From Nitrospira sp. (GTDB taxonomy: Bacteria > Nitrospirota > Nitrospiria > Nitrospirales > Nitrospiraceae), in assembly GCA_024760525.1 (NCBI GenBank), contig CP060499.1:3617501-3681500 (forward strand): a stretch of 64,000 nt of DNA, written 5' to 3'. Position numbers and translations under genes: made by a program. Under the pieces are notes generated by a model. That model saw only the letters and a program-made list of their open reading frames with translations. It was not told where the DNA came from and did no database searches. Below are positions 17,849 through 26,551 of the stretch, piece after piece. Every line of letters begins with the position of its first letter. Positions within the stretch are counted from its first letter, which is position 1.

Positions 17849-18850
17849 TCAGAGTGTGCCTTCGCCTTTGAGATACTTGCGGAAACGATCCATAAGGTCG
17901 GCTCCGAGCGTCCCTCCTTCAGGCTTCTTTGTCGATGGGTCGGCAAAGTGGCCACGAATCTCTTGGAGACGTTTCTCTGCCTGATCATTCCCTTGCAGGC
18001 GCTTGGTTTTCTGAAGAGCTGTATCAAAGGCCTCGAACGTCAACTCCTGGTACCCGAATGACCGGATACGTTTGACGGCCTTCATCATCGCCTGATTCCG
18101 AAAGACCGTTAGATGGTCGGAATCGATCTCCTTCAAGCCCAGCTTGCGGGCTCGCCGTTCAGCGGCTTTTCTGATTCCACTGCGTACGAAGTCGGGGGAT
18201 GTTTGAAGACGTTTCCAAGCTTCATCGGTCCAACCAACCCGAGCTTGCGGGGTATCCCATAAATCCCGTAAAGCCGATGCATCGATACGAGTCAGATTTT
18301 TCCCCCTGGCCAGATCCTCAGTGTCGCGCTTCAACATGTCGGTCACGAAATCCAACGCGATGGGCGGCGAGTGTTTCAGCTTGTCTTGGAGCAATTCCAC
18401 CGCTTCCGCAGTCCATTCCATCGGGGGGCCGCCGACCTCCTGAACATCACCAAGCGCCTCGACCTTCTCGAACAACTCGACGTTCACCTCGAGATGCCCG
18501 CGCTCTCTTGCAATCTCTTCCGCGATCTGCTTGATCATCGCCCGCATAAACTCAGGCACGGTGGCCAATCGTTCTTTCGCCGTAGCGGTCCACGGGAGAC
18601 GCCCGCCGGCCATCTCTTCGGCGGCTGCCGTCATCCCGCTTTCTCCTCCCATGCGTCCCATCATCTGGCCCTTGAACTGTTCGAGGATCTCCTCCGTAAT
18701 TTCTCCATATCCGAGTTCTCGGGCCTTCTTCTCGGCCAAACGGCGAACCATGCCGCGCAAAAATATGGGCGCCCGCTCCATCCGTTTGAGTGCGCCGTCG
18801 GTCCAGCGGATTTCCGTGGCAGCGGACTGAGAGAAATCTGATGTCGACAT
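17849..18850 (-). CDS. Protein with four PCP_red (protochlorophyllide reductase 57-kDa-like) repeats
   Basis: The 333 residues contain four diverged copies of the ~45-residue PCP_red helix unit. Each starts with a W-[ST]-x-x-A/E motif and has an 'xxPxFxRxx[AV]RxxxExxARxxG' core: near residues 14-60 (IRWTDGALKRMERAPIFLRG), 82-125 (LPWTATAKERLATVPEFMRA), 140-190 (MEWTAEAVELL) and 207-255 (VGWTDEAWKRLQTSPDFVRS). In phototrophs this domain ends the BchB subunit of protochlorophyllide reductase. Here it has no catalytic partner, so function is unknown. It is the last gene of the long leftward block and may share its mRNA. Confidence 0.8.
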   Translation of the reverse strand: MSTSDFSQSAATEIRWTDGALKRMERAPIFLRGMVRRLAEKKARELGYGEITEEILEQFKGQMMGRMGGESGMTAAAEEMAGGRLPWTATAKERLATVPEFMRAMIKQIAEEIARERGHLEVNVELFEKVEALGDVQEVGGPPMEWTAEAVELLQDKLKHSPPIALDFVTDMLKRDTEDLARGKNLTRIDASALRDLWDTPQARVGWTDEAWKRLQTSPDFVRSGIRKAAERRARKLGLKEIDSDHLTVFRNQAMMKAVKRIRSFGYQELTFEAFDTALQKTKRLQGNDQAEKRLQEIRGHFADPSTKKPEGGTLGADLMDRFRKYLKGEGTL

Positions 18851-18875
18851 AAGTCCTTCTTGAAGAAGACTGTCG

Positions 18876-19154
18876 CTATTGATTGAGCAATTCTTTCAGC
18901 TCTTTACCGGCCTTGAAAAACGGCACCCGTTTGGCCGGTACGGCTACGGTTTCCCCGGTCTTTGGATTCCGCCCTTCCTTCATCCGACGAGCTCGCAGAC
19001 GAAAGCTGCCGAAACCCCGAATCTCCGTTTTGTCGCCGTTTTTCAGCGAGTCCCGGACACAATCGAAAATCGTGTTGACGACCACTTCCGCCTGTCGCTT
19101 GGTCAACGTGGTGACCTGCTCAGAAACCCGCTCGATGATCTGCGCCTTGGTCAT
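18876..19154 (-). CDS. HU/IHF-family DNA-binding protein
   Basis: The 92-residue form from ATG 19154 follows a GGGAGAG ribosome site (an in-frame GTG two codons earlier is the alternative). The family's dimer helices are followed by RGFGSFRLRARRMKEGRNPKTGE, the DNA-intercalating beta arm, then PAKRVPFFKAGKELKELLN. The GFGSF and GRNPKTGE blocks fit IHF-beta more than plain HU. Position after rpsA and sppA mirrors the rpsA-ihfB order of many bacteria. It bends DNA as a dimer; whether it pairs with another subunit is unknown. Confidence 0.9.
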   Translation of the reverse strand: MTKAQIIERVSEQVTTLTKRQAEVVVNTIFDCVRDSLKNGDKTEIRGFGSFRLRARRMKEGRNPKTGETVAVPAKRVPFFKAGKELKELLNQ

Positions 19155-19202
19155 GTCCACTCTCCCTTCGCTTCGATGAACACCCAGCCCGCATCGACAC
19201 CG

Positions 19203-20105
19203 CTAAAAGGCCATAAGATACTTCAAACTCACGCCCGGTTGAATATCCAATTTGGGAAACATCGTGCTGAGCTTCGAGTCCAAAATCTCACGCAGCGAGA
19301 ACCGGCGTCGTGGTTCAACAACCTTGGGTTCGCCTTCGATTCCGACGACCTCGGCAGCCAATTGAATGGCGTCTTCAAGGTCTCCAAGTTCGTCAACCAG
19401 TTTCGCGTCCTTGGCCTGACGTCCGGTAAAGATTCGGCCATCGGCCAACGCCTGAGCAGTCCGAAGTTCCATCGAACGGCCTTCAGCCACAGCCTCGATA
19501 AATTGCTTATGCACGTCGTCCATCACGGCTTGCAGCAAGGCCCTCTCCTCCGCACTCATCTTGCGCAGAGGAGAACCCACATCCTTATATTTTCCACTCT
19601 TGATGACGACCCCTTCCACGCCGATTTTCTGCAGCAATCCCTCCACGTTGGCGGTTTCCATAATGACGCCGATGCTCCCGGTCAGCGTCCCAGGATTGGC
19701 CACAATCCGGTCTGTTGCGGCAGCGATGTAGTACCCTCCCGATGCCGCGACACTGCCCATCGAGGCAATGACGGCTTTGTTACTCTTGCTTCGAACTCGC
19801 TTGACCGCATCATAGATCTCTTGCGACGGCACCACACCGCCCCCCGGGGTATCGATCCGGAGAACGATGGCCTTGATGGACGGGTTTTCGCTGAATCGCT
19901 TCAGCTCTCCGACAGTCGTTTGCGAATCCAAGATGACGCCTTCGACTCGAATCAATGCAATCCGATCCTCACTGGACAAGTCGAGATCGGGGAACAACAC
20001 ATTCATCAGGACCAAAATCCCCACCCCCGCCATGAACAGCCAAAAGGCTTTGCGGAACACATGGCGCTTGGGAGGGCGTTCGGTCTGTGTCACGTCATCC
20101 GCCAT
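19203..20105 (-). CDS. sppA: Signal peptide peptidase SppA (short form)
   Basis: A membrane-anchored serine protease of family S49, 300 residues. One N-terminal transmembrane helix (about residues 19-38) is followed by one protease domain with 'LRIDTPGGGV', the nucleophile region MGSVAASGGYYIA, and a catalytic Lys segment near 'KSGKYKDVGSP'. It degrades cleaved signal peptides in the inner membrane. This is the half-length form that works as a higher oligomer, unlike the duplicated E. coli protein. It lies between rpsA and the HU/IHF gene. Confidence 0.93.
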   Translation of the reverse strand: MADDVTQTERPPKRHVFRKAFWLFMAGVGILVLMNVLFPDLDLSSEDRIALIRVEGVILDSQTTVGELKRFSENPSIKAIVLRIDTPGGGVVPSQEIYDAVKRVRSKSNKAVIASMGSVAASGGYYIAAATDRIVANPGTLTGSIGVIMETANVEGLLQKIGVEGVVIKSGKYKDVGSPLRKMSAEERALLQAVMDDVHKQFIEAVAEGRSMELRTAQALADGRIFTGRQAKDAKLVDELGDLEDAIQLAAEVVGIEGEPKVVEPRRRFSLREILDSKLSTMFPKLDIQPGVSLKYLMAF

Positions 20106-20137
20106 TACACATGCCCTGCATCATTATGAAAACCGAC

Positions 20138-21853
20138 CTAGTTTTGATCTTCCGCTTGTGACCGTTTCCGGCTCTGCTTGGCGGCCCGACCGAGGCTTTG
20201 GTCCAGCACACCCTGTGTCGAGTGATAGTCATCAACCTGCTTGCGTTCCCAGTCCAGTTGATGGTCGCGAAGACTGAGAGCGATCTTGCGCTCTTCTCGA
20301 TCGACCTTGATTATCTTTGCCGCGACGTCATCCTGCAACTTAAACTTTTCTTCGAGCTTCATGGAAGGTTCAAGACCGGATTCACTGACATGGATTAATC
20401 CTTCCACTCCACCCTCGAGTTCGATGAAGATCCCAAAATCGGCGACCTTCGTCACCTTGCCGGTCACCGAGTCACCGACGTGATATCTCGATGGGATCGC
20501 TTCATCCCAGGGGTCACGGCTCAACTGTTTGAAGCCCAATGAAAGTCGCTCCTTCTCCTTGTCGATGCGTAACACCATCGCTTCGACTTTTTGCCCTTTT
20601 TTGAAGAGCTCGGAAGGATGTTTAATATGTTTCGTCCACGACATGTCTGAAATATGGATGAGGCCGTCGATCCCTTCTTCAAGTCCGACGAAGGCACCGA
20701 AATCCGTCAGACTCTTCACCTTGCCCTCAATGCGAGTCCCGATCGGATACTTACTCTCGATCATATCCCAGGGATTGGGCGCCGTCTGTTTCATTCCCAA
20801 GGAAATCTTGCGGCTTGCCGGATCGATGTTCAGCACCGCCGCTTCGACCTGATCGCCGACCGACACGACTCTCGACGGATGCCGCACTTCGTGTGTCCAC
20901 GACATTTCTGAAACGTGGACCAGTCCCTCCACACCCGGCTCGAGTTCCACAAACGCTCCATAATCTGTCAGGCTGACCACGCGGCCACGGACCCTGGTGC
21001 CGATCGGATACTTGCCGGCGACATTGGTCCAAGGATCCGCGCTCTTCTGCTTGAGCCCCAGAGAGATACGGCCTGTTTCACGATCGTATTTCAAGACCGT
21101 GACTTCGACCTTATCTCCCACGGTAAACAGTTCCGATGGATGTCCCACTCGCCCCCAAGACATGTCGGTGATGTGAAGCAACCCGTCGATCCCGCCGAGG
21201 TCGATGAAGGATCCGTAGTCGGTGATGTTCTTGACCGTCCCCTGAATCAGTTGACCTTCTTTGAGATTGGCCAGAGTCGTCTGTCGTTTCTTATCCCGTG
21301 TTTCTTCCAGCAATACGCGCCGGGATACGACGACGTTACCCCGCCTGTGGTTGATCTTGATGATCTTGAGGGGAAAGGTCTTTCCAACGAGCCCATCCAG
21401 GTCCCGAACAGGATGGAGATCAATCTGCGAGCCCGGCAAGAACGCCTTGACACCGATATCAACCATCATGCCGCCCTTAATGCGCGAGACAATCTTCCCT
21501 TCGATGCTCTTCTCATCCTTGTAGAGTTTCTCAAGTTCTTCCCAAATCTTCATCTTGTCCGCTTTTTCCTTGGAAAGAACTAGATTCCCGTCCGCATCTT
21601 CACATTCTTCGATATAGACTTGGAGACGATCACCGATCTTGAGGTTCTGAAGTTCCTCGGATGAGAACTGGTCACTCGGGATCATCCCCTCCGATTTGTA
21701 GCCGATATCGACGATCACTTTGTCCTTGGTGAGTGCCACCACACGGCCTTCTGTAATCGTGCCTTCTTCCAGGTTGCGAAATGTTTCCTCATACAACGCG
21801 GCCAAGGCATTGCGGTCTAACTGAGCGTCACTGCTGTTGGATACCGTACCCAT
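20138..21853 (-). CDS. rpsA: 30S ribosomal protein S1
   Basis: About 571 residues from ATG 21853 (preceded by TAGGA; a GTG two codons earlier is the alternative). Six S1/OB repeats can be followed. Each of the last four starts with a G-x-V-x-x-[LIV]-T-D-[FY]-G-[AS]-F pattern and contains 'GLIHISDMSW'-type cores. The count of six matches E. coli-type S1, which recruits mRNA to the 30S subunit. It follows plsC by ~50 bases and precedes sppA, as in the common cmk-rpsA gene order. Confidence 0.96.
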   Translation of the reverse strand: MGTVSNSSDAQLDRNALAALYEETFRNLEEGTITEGRVVALTKDKVIVDIGYKSEGMIPSDQFSSEELQNLKIGDRLQVYIEECEDADGNLVLSKEKADKMKIWEELEKLYKDEKSIEGKIVSRIKGGMMVDIGVKAFLPGSQIDLHPVRDLDGLVGKTFPLKIIKINHRRGNVVVSRRVLLEETRDKKRQTTLANLKEGQLIQGTVKNITDYGSFIDLGGIDGLLHITDMSWGRVGHPSELFTVGDKVEVTVLKYDRETGRISLGLKQKSADPWTNVAGKYPIGTRVRGRVVSLTDYGAFVELEPGVEGLVHVSEMSWTHEVRHPSRVVSVGDQVEAAVLNIDPASRKISLGMKQTAPNPWDMIESKYPIGTRIEGKVKSLTDFGAFVGLEEGIDGLIHISDMSWTKHIKHPSELFKKGQKVEAMVLRIDKEKERLSLGFKQLSRDPWDEAIPSRYHVGDSVTGKVTKVADFGIFIELEGGVEGLIHVSESGLEPSMKLEEKFKLQDDVAAKIIKVDREERKIALSLRDHQLDWERKQVDDYHSTQGVLDQSLGRAAKQSRKRSQAEDQN

Positions 21854-21908
21854 ATACACATCCTACTCTTCCGACCTTCGTCGGGTGCTGATGGTGAAGG
21901 CGCCGGGT

Positions 21909-22601
21909 TCACTCAGCGTTGTGAACCCCGGCGGTCGGCCTGTTCGGTGTTTCCGGAGCTGGGTCATCCTTTCCCCTTGGAACGGGAACTTGACCCAAGG
22001 CTGCAATTTGTTCGATCACCGTACGGCTGACCTGTTGATAAAACTGTTTTGTTTCCGCCCTTTCTTTCCGAGCCCCTGTTTCGAACATGATGGGCTCCCC
22101 AAATCGCACCCTGACCTGGCGCCATCGAGGCCACCGAGCCCCGGTGGGCAACACATCGAAGGTCCCCTTCAGATATGCCGGGACGACCGGGCACCCCGTC
22201 TGCGACACAATCACTCCAATCCCGGCCTTCGGCGGACGGAGGTGACCATCATGGCTTCGCCCACCTTCCGGGAAAATGACCACCACCTGACCTGATCGAA
22301 TCAGGTTGATCGCTTTTCCGAACGCCTCTCGGTCGAGACGCCCAAGTCGCACAGGAATCCAGCCCAATGACTGCAAAATCCTGTTCAATACCGGGATCGG
22401 GAACAAGTCATTCCGTCCCAGATACCAAGCCCTCCGAGTCATCCCACAGCCGAGTAGCGGGATATCGAGGTAGCTGGCATGGTTTGCGGCGATCAGTACG
22501 CCGCCGGTGCGAGGGATCTGTCCTTCCACCCGATACCGAAAACAGATCCACCCGACAACCCGTGCCAAAACCCACAAGAATCCGTAGACGATCCCGCTCA
22601 C
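21909..22601 (-). CDS. plsC: 1-acyl-sn-glycerol-3-phosphate acyltransferase
   Basis: The 230-residue membrane-associated enzyme has the acyltransferase HX4D motif in NHASYLD (about residues 38-44), a glycerol-phosphate-binding stretch, and PEGGRS (about 113-118). It adds the second acyl chain in phosphatidate synthesis. A hydrophobic N-terminal helix (about 5-22) anchors it to the inner membrane. Its start overlaps the stop of cmk by four bases, and it precedes rpsA. Confidence 0.9.
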   Translation of the reverse strand: MSGIVYGFLWVLARVVGWICFRYRVEGQIPRTGGVLIAANHASYLDIPLLGCGMTRRAWYLGRNDLFPIPVLNRILQSLGWIPVRLGRLDREAFGKAINLIRSGQVVVIFPEGGRSHDGHLRPPKAGIGVIVSQTGCPVVPAYLKGTFDVLPTGARWPRWRQVRVRFGEPIMFETGARKERAETKQFYQQVSRTVIEQIAALGQVPVPRGKDDPAPETPNRPTAGVHNAE

Positions 22602-23257
22602 GACCCGGTCGACACAGCCGCGATCATCTGTTCCACCACCTGTTCGGGACTGAGGGTGGAGGTATCAATCGATTTCGCGTCAGCCGCTGGAATTAATGGG
22701 TCGATCGAACGGGTCCTATCGCGCCGATCCCGGTCAGACAAATCCTGAAACGTCGTTTCAATCGCCCCGCCGCGTCCCGCAGCCACCAGCTCACGGTGCC
22801 GTCTTGCGACTCGTATACTGGCGTCCGCTTCCAAGAAGAACTTGAACGGAGCCGCGGGAAAGACCTTTGTGCCGACATCGCGCCCTTCCGCGACGACCGA
22901 GCCTCGCTGACCGATTTGACGCTGGATCGGCAGCAGCCATTCGCGAACTGCCGGAATGGCAGACACGATGGATGCGGCAGATGTCACGTCGGGCGCACGG
23001 AGTTCGCCCGTGACGTCGATGCCATCGACCAAGACCTGCATCGAGCCTCTTTGAAATTGCATATGAATCGAGGTCGTCTGCAACAGCTTTACCACTTGTT
23101 CATGATCAGTCGGATGTGTGTTTGACTGCAAGGTTTTCCATGCGACGGCTCGGTACAATGCCCCGGTATCAAGATAGAGATACCCAAGGCGAGTCGCCAA
23201 CAACTTGGCCACTGTACTCTTGCCCACTCCGGCAGGTCCATCAATTGCGATAACCAC
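22598..23257 (-). CDS. cmk: Cytidylate kinase
   Basis: A 219-residue kinase that phosphorylates CMP and dCMP. It has the P-loop GPAGVGKST (about 7-15), the CMP-binding region with 'DTGALYRA', the insert domain with 'VSAIPAVREWLLPIQR', and the lid with 'GRDVGTKVFP'. Neighbouring aroA-cmk-plsC-rpsA order is common in bacteria and supports the call. A four-base overlap links it to plsC, and a gap of about 40 bases separates it from the stop of aroA. Confidence 0.95.
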   Translation of the reverse strand: MVIAIDGPAGVGKSTVAKLLATRLGYLYLDTGALYRAVAWKTLQSNTHPTDHEQVVKLLQTTSIHMQFQRGSMQVLVDGIDVTGELRAPDVTSAASIVSAIPAVREWLLPIQRQIGQRGSVVAEGRDVGTKVFPAAPFKFFLEADASIRVARRHRELVAAGRGGAIETTFQDLSDRDRRDRTRSIDPLIPAADAKSIDTSTLSPEQVVEQMIAAVSTGS

Positions 23258-23300
23258 TCAATGCGTCTCCATTTCAAACTCTTCAGCCACAGCCGTCTGT

Positions 23301-24623
23301 TTACACAGAACCCGCCAACAGTTGCGCGAGCGACCCCTCAAAATTGGGGAAGGACGTATCCACACAACCCGTGTCGGCAATGGACATGTGTTGTTCCGCC
23401 GTGAGCCCGCCAATGGCGAGAGACATGGCCACACGATGGTCTCCATGACTCTGGGCATTGCTCGCCGCCTTCAGTCGGCCATTCTCTCTACTTCGGCCCA
23501 ACCCTTTGATGATCATGCCGTCCGGGCGTTCCTCGATGAGAGCCCCCATGGCCTTCAATTCGCCGCTCATGGTTGCAATACGATCACTCTCTTTGACCCG
23601 CAGCTCCTCCGCGCCGGAAATCACCGTGTCCCCATCCGCCACAGCCGCAGCCACGCACAGCACGGGAAATTCATCGATTGTTTTCGGAATGAGGTCGGGA
23701 CCGATCGTCACGCCTTTCAGTGGAGCGGACCTCACACGAAGATCTCCCACCGGTTCGCCGGCCTCCTCTCGCTGACCCAGAACCTGAATATCGGCCCCCA
23801 TTTTTCTCATGACTTCGATCAGGCCGGTCCTGGTCGGATTCATGCCAACATTGCGAATGACGATGTCCGATCCCTGGACGATCGTTGCGCCCACGATGAA
23901 GAACGCGGCGGCAGAGAAATCCCCCGGAATGGTGATCTGAACACCTCGCCATCCGATCGAAGGCCGGCCCTGCAAGACAAGACCCCCTTCTTCTCTCGTG
24001 AGCGGAATGCCAAAGAATTGAAACATCCGTTCAGTATGATCTCGCGACAAGCTCGGCTCTCTATAACGCGTCTTTCCTTGAGCGAAGAGGCCGGCAAGAA
24101 GCAGCGACGACTTGATTTGCGCGCTGGCCACCGCTGAAGTGTATTCAATACCGCGAAGACCGGACCCTGTGATCGCCAGTGGAGCCAATTCCCCACCTTT
24201 ACGGCCTCCGATGACCGCCCCCATTTCGCGCAATGGCTTGACAACTCGTCCCATAGGACGGCGTCGAATCGATTCGTCGCCGGTGAGAACTGAGAAAAAA
24301 TCTTGCCCGGACAGGAGGCCCGTGAGCAGACGAATACCGGTTCCTGAGTTTCCACAATCGATCGGAGCGTTTGGTTCGGATAACCCCCAAAACCCCTTCC
24401 CATGGACCGCCAATTCGGTCGGAGTCTGTCTGATAGGAATTCCGAGCGCCTGAAACGCCCTCATCGTGTTCAAACAATCTTCGCCCTGGCAATAGCCCGA
24501 GACCGTGCTCGTTCCTTCCGCCAATGCGGTGAGGATGATGGCCCGATGGGTGAGCGACTTATCACCGGGAACTGTCGTCGTTCCCCTAAGTGGCCGGCCA
24601 GGTGTGATCGTCAATGATGTCAT
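23301..24623 (-). CDS. aroA: 3-phosphoshikimate 1-carboxyvinyltransferase (EPSP synthase)
   Basis: The 440-residue enzyme condenses shikimate 3-phosphate with phosphoenolpyruvate. Key signatures are PGDKSLTHRAIIL (about 19-31), the 'DCGNSGTGIRLL' block (about 94-105), SAQIKSSLLLAGL, and the C-terminal 'KESDRIATM' and 'DHRVAMSLAIGG' motifs. The glycine-containing GNSGT loop resembles class I enzymes more than class II, but I would not assign inhibitor sensitivity from this. It overlaps tyrA upstream by four bases and is part of the aromatic block with cmk. Confidence 0.95.
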   Translation of the reverse strand: MTSLTITPGRPLRGTTTVPGDKSLTHRAIILTALAEGTSTVSGYCQGEDCLNTMRAFQALGIPIRQTPTELAVHGKGFWGLSEPNAPIDCGNSGTGIRLLTGLLSGQDFFSVLTGDESIRRRPMGRVVKPLREMGAVIGGRKGGELAPLAITGSGLRGIEYTSAVASAQIKSSLLLAGLFAQGKTRYREPSLSRDHTERMFQFFGIPLTREEGGLVLQGRPSIGWRGVQITIPGDFSAAAFFIVGATIVQGSDIVIRNVGMNPTRTGLIEVMRKMGADIQVLGQREEAGEPVGDLRVRSAPLKGVTIGPDLIPKTIDEFPVLCVAAAVADGDTVISGAEELRVKESDRIATMSGELKAMGALIEERPDGMIIKGLGRSRENGRLKAASNAQSHGDHRVAMSLAIGGLTAEQHMSIADTGCVDTSFPNFEGSLAQLLAGSV

Positions 24624-25513
24624 GATTTGCTCGAAGAGGAACTGTTCAGCTTTTCACGCTCGCCTTTGGCCCGCTCAAGCACTTTTTCTATTCCGGCTGC
24701 ATCTCCAGCCTCGATCAGTTGTTTCAATTCGTCCAAGGCCCGTCCATACCTGTCGATATAGGACACCACATTATCTCGATTCCACAGGAAAATGTCGCGC
24801 CACATTTCCGGCGAACTCGCGGCAATCCTCGTCGTGTCGCGCAATCCGCCGCCGGAATGGCCGGCCAGATCCAAAGAAGGCAGCTGCTGATCCCGAAGCT
24901 CGGCCAGGGCATTCATCAACGCGAACGCCACCACATGGGGCAAGTGACTGACCGCCCCTAGTATTTGATCGTGCAGATGCGGATCCATCGACAAGAGAAT
25001 CGAGCCGGTCTCTTCCCACAATTGCTTCACTCGCTCCAGCGCCGTGGTATCAGTTCGTTTCGTCGGTGTGAGAATACAGCGTGCGCCCTTGAACAACTGA
25101 TCCGACCCCGCCGCAACTCCCGTCTTTTCTTTCCCGGCAATGGGATGGGCCCCCACGAAATGCACACCCATCGGCATGGCCGATTCGGACCGTTCGACCA
25201 AGGTGCCCTTCACACTGCCGACATCGCTGACTATTGCGCCGGGCGCGAGACAATGGGCCCATTCACGGAGGTGACGCTCATAGGTATCGACAGGCGTCGC
25301 CAAGATCACCAGATCCGACCCGCGCACACCTTCTTGCGGATCGGCCACGTACCGATCGATAGCCCCGAGTGCAACGGCGGTCTTGAGATTCTCTACACGC
25401 CGGCCCACGCCGACAACATGATCAGCCAACGCTTTTCGCCGAAGGATCATGCCGAGCGATCCGCCGATCAACCCCACCCCAATGATCGCGACTTGCCTGA
25501 AATGAACCGCCAT
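24620..25513 (-). CDS. tyrA: Prephenate/arogenate dehydrogenase
   Basis: From ATG 25513 the protein is about 297 residues. The N-terminal Rossmann motif GVGLIGGSLG is followed by 'SDVGSVKGTL', the catalytic-region histidine in 'GAHPIAGKEKTGV', and the C-terminal dimer domain with 'HSGGGLRDTTRIA'. It oxidises prephenate (or arogenate) on the tyrosine branch. It is not fused to chorismate mutase, which is provided here by PheA. Substrate and cofactor preference are not clear. The earlier in-frame ATG at 25549 would overlap aroF and looks unlike family sequence. Confidence 0.93.
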   Translation of the reverse strand: MAVHFRQVAIIGVGLIGGSLGMILRRKALADHVVGVGRRVENLKTAVALGAIDRYVADPQEGVRGSDLVILATPVDTYERHLREWAHCLAPGAIVSDVGSVKGTLVERSESAMPMGVHFVGAHPIAGKEKTGVAAGSDQLFKGARCILTPTKRTDTTALERVKQLWEETGSILLSMDPHLHDQILGAVSHLPHVVAFALMNALAELRDQQLPSLDLAGHSGGGLRDTTRIAASSPEMWRDIFLWNRDNVVSYIDRYGRALDELKQLIEAGDAAGIEKVLERAKGEREKLNSSSSSKS

Positions 25514-25520
25514 CGTGTCT

Positions 25521-26534
25521 CTACAGTTCTCTCCCCACGGCCTTTGCAATATTCCTAAGGTCGCCCATCAGGGCTTTGAACTTTGAAGGCTTAATGGACT
25601 CTTCACCGTCACACAGGGCACATTCGGGGTTCGAATGGACTTCGATGAGGAGGCCATCAGCACCGGCTGCAACGGCGGCTTTCGACATCGGAGCAACAAG
25701 GTCCCACTTCCCGGTGGCATGGCTAGGGTCGACAATGACCGGCAAATGCGAAAGCTCCTTCAACGTAGGAATGGCCGCAAGATCCAGCGTATTGCGATAT
25801 TGCGTTTCGAATGTGCGAATGCCCCGCTCGCACAGCATGACATTCTGGTTTCCACGCGACATGATGTACTCAGCCGACAGGAGAAATTCTTTGATGGTCG
25901 CCGACAGGCCCCGTTTCAGGAGCACCGGCTTATCATACGCACCGACTTCCTTCAGGAGCTCGAAATTCTGCATGTTCCGAGCGCCGATCTGAATAATGTC
26001 CGCCTTCTCAAGAAAGAGTTCGATGTCTCTGGTGTCCAGGATCTCACTGACGACCGGCAGCCCGGTTTGCTTTTTTGCTTCGACCAAGTAGTCCAGCCCC
26101 TCACGACCTAAACCTTGAAAGGAATAAGGCGACGTTCTGGGCTTATAGGCTCCGCCACGAAGAATCGCGGCTCCGGCAGCTTTCACTTCGTGTGCGATCC
26201 CCACCGTGAGTTCAAGCCGTTCGACCGCACAGGGCCCGGCCATGATGGCCAACTTTTTAGCACCGATTTTTACGCCACCGACGTCGATGATAGTCGCTTC
26301 CTTCTTAAACTCACGACTGACCAGTTTCCAGGGCGCAAGGATCGGCAAGACGCTTTCCACGCCAGGAAGCGCCGTCAGAGGTTGATTGTGCAGGATTCGG
26401 TCGTCTCCAATGACGCCGATAATCGTGCGCTCCTGACCGGTGGATATTTGCGATTTCAAGCCGAGATCCCTCAGTCGGTCTATAATATGGTCTACTTCAC
26501 TTTCCGACGCTTCCGGCTTCAACACGATGATCAT
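25521..26534 (-). CDS. aroF: 3-deoxy-7-phosphoheptulonate (DAHP) synthase, type I-beta with N-terminal regulatory domain
   Basis: The 337-residue enzyme makes DAHP from erythrose 4-phosphate and PEP, the first step to chorismate. The first ~70 residues are the ferredoxin-like allosteric domain of Thermotoga/Bacillus-type I-beta synthases (EVDHIIDRLRDLGL). The barrel carries 'AGPCAVE', 'GAYKPRTSPYSFQG', 'QIGARNMQNF', 'KRGLSATIKE' and 'DPSHATG'. It sits between hisC and tyrA, with an eight-base gap to tyrA, so the entry enzyme and the branch enzymes share one mRNA. Confidence 0.95.
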   Translation of the reverse strand: MIIVLKPEASESEVDHIIDRLRDLGLKSQISTGQERTIIGVIGDDRILHNQPLTALPGVESVLPILAPWKLVSREFKKEATIIDVGGVKIGAKKLAIMAGPCAVERLELTVGIAHEVKAAGAAILRGGAYKPRTSPYSFQGLGREGLDYLVEAKKQTGLPVVSEILDTRDIELFLEKADIIQIGARNMQNFELLKEVGAYDKPVLLKRGLSATIKEFLLSAEYIMSRGNQNVMLCERGIRTFETQYRNTLDLAAIPTLKELSHLPVIVDPSHATGKWDLVAPMSKAAVAAGADGLLIEVHSNPECALCDGEESIKPSKFKALMGDLRNIAKAVGREL

Positions 26535-26551
26535 GATTCCCTCACTATTTC

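Noticed and set aside
18879..20129. A 416-codon plus-strand open frame
   Set aside because: It lies antisense to the HU/IHF and sppA genes, whose family motifs are unmistakable, and its product has no domain and unusual composition.
20915..21583. A 222-codon plus-strand open frame
   Set aside because: Antisense shadow of rpsA, created by the repeated S1 domains.
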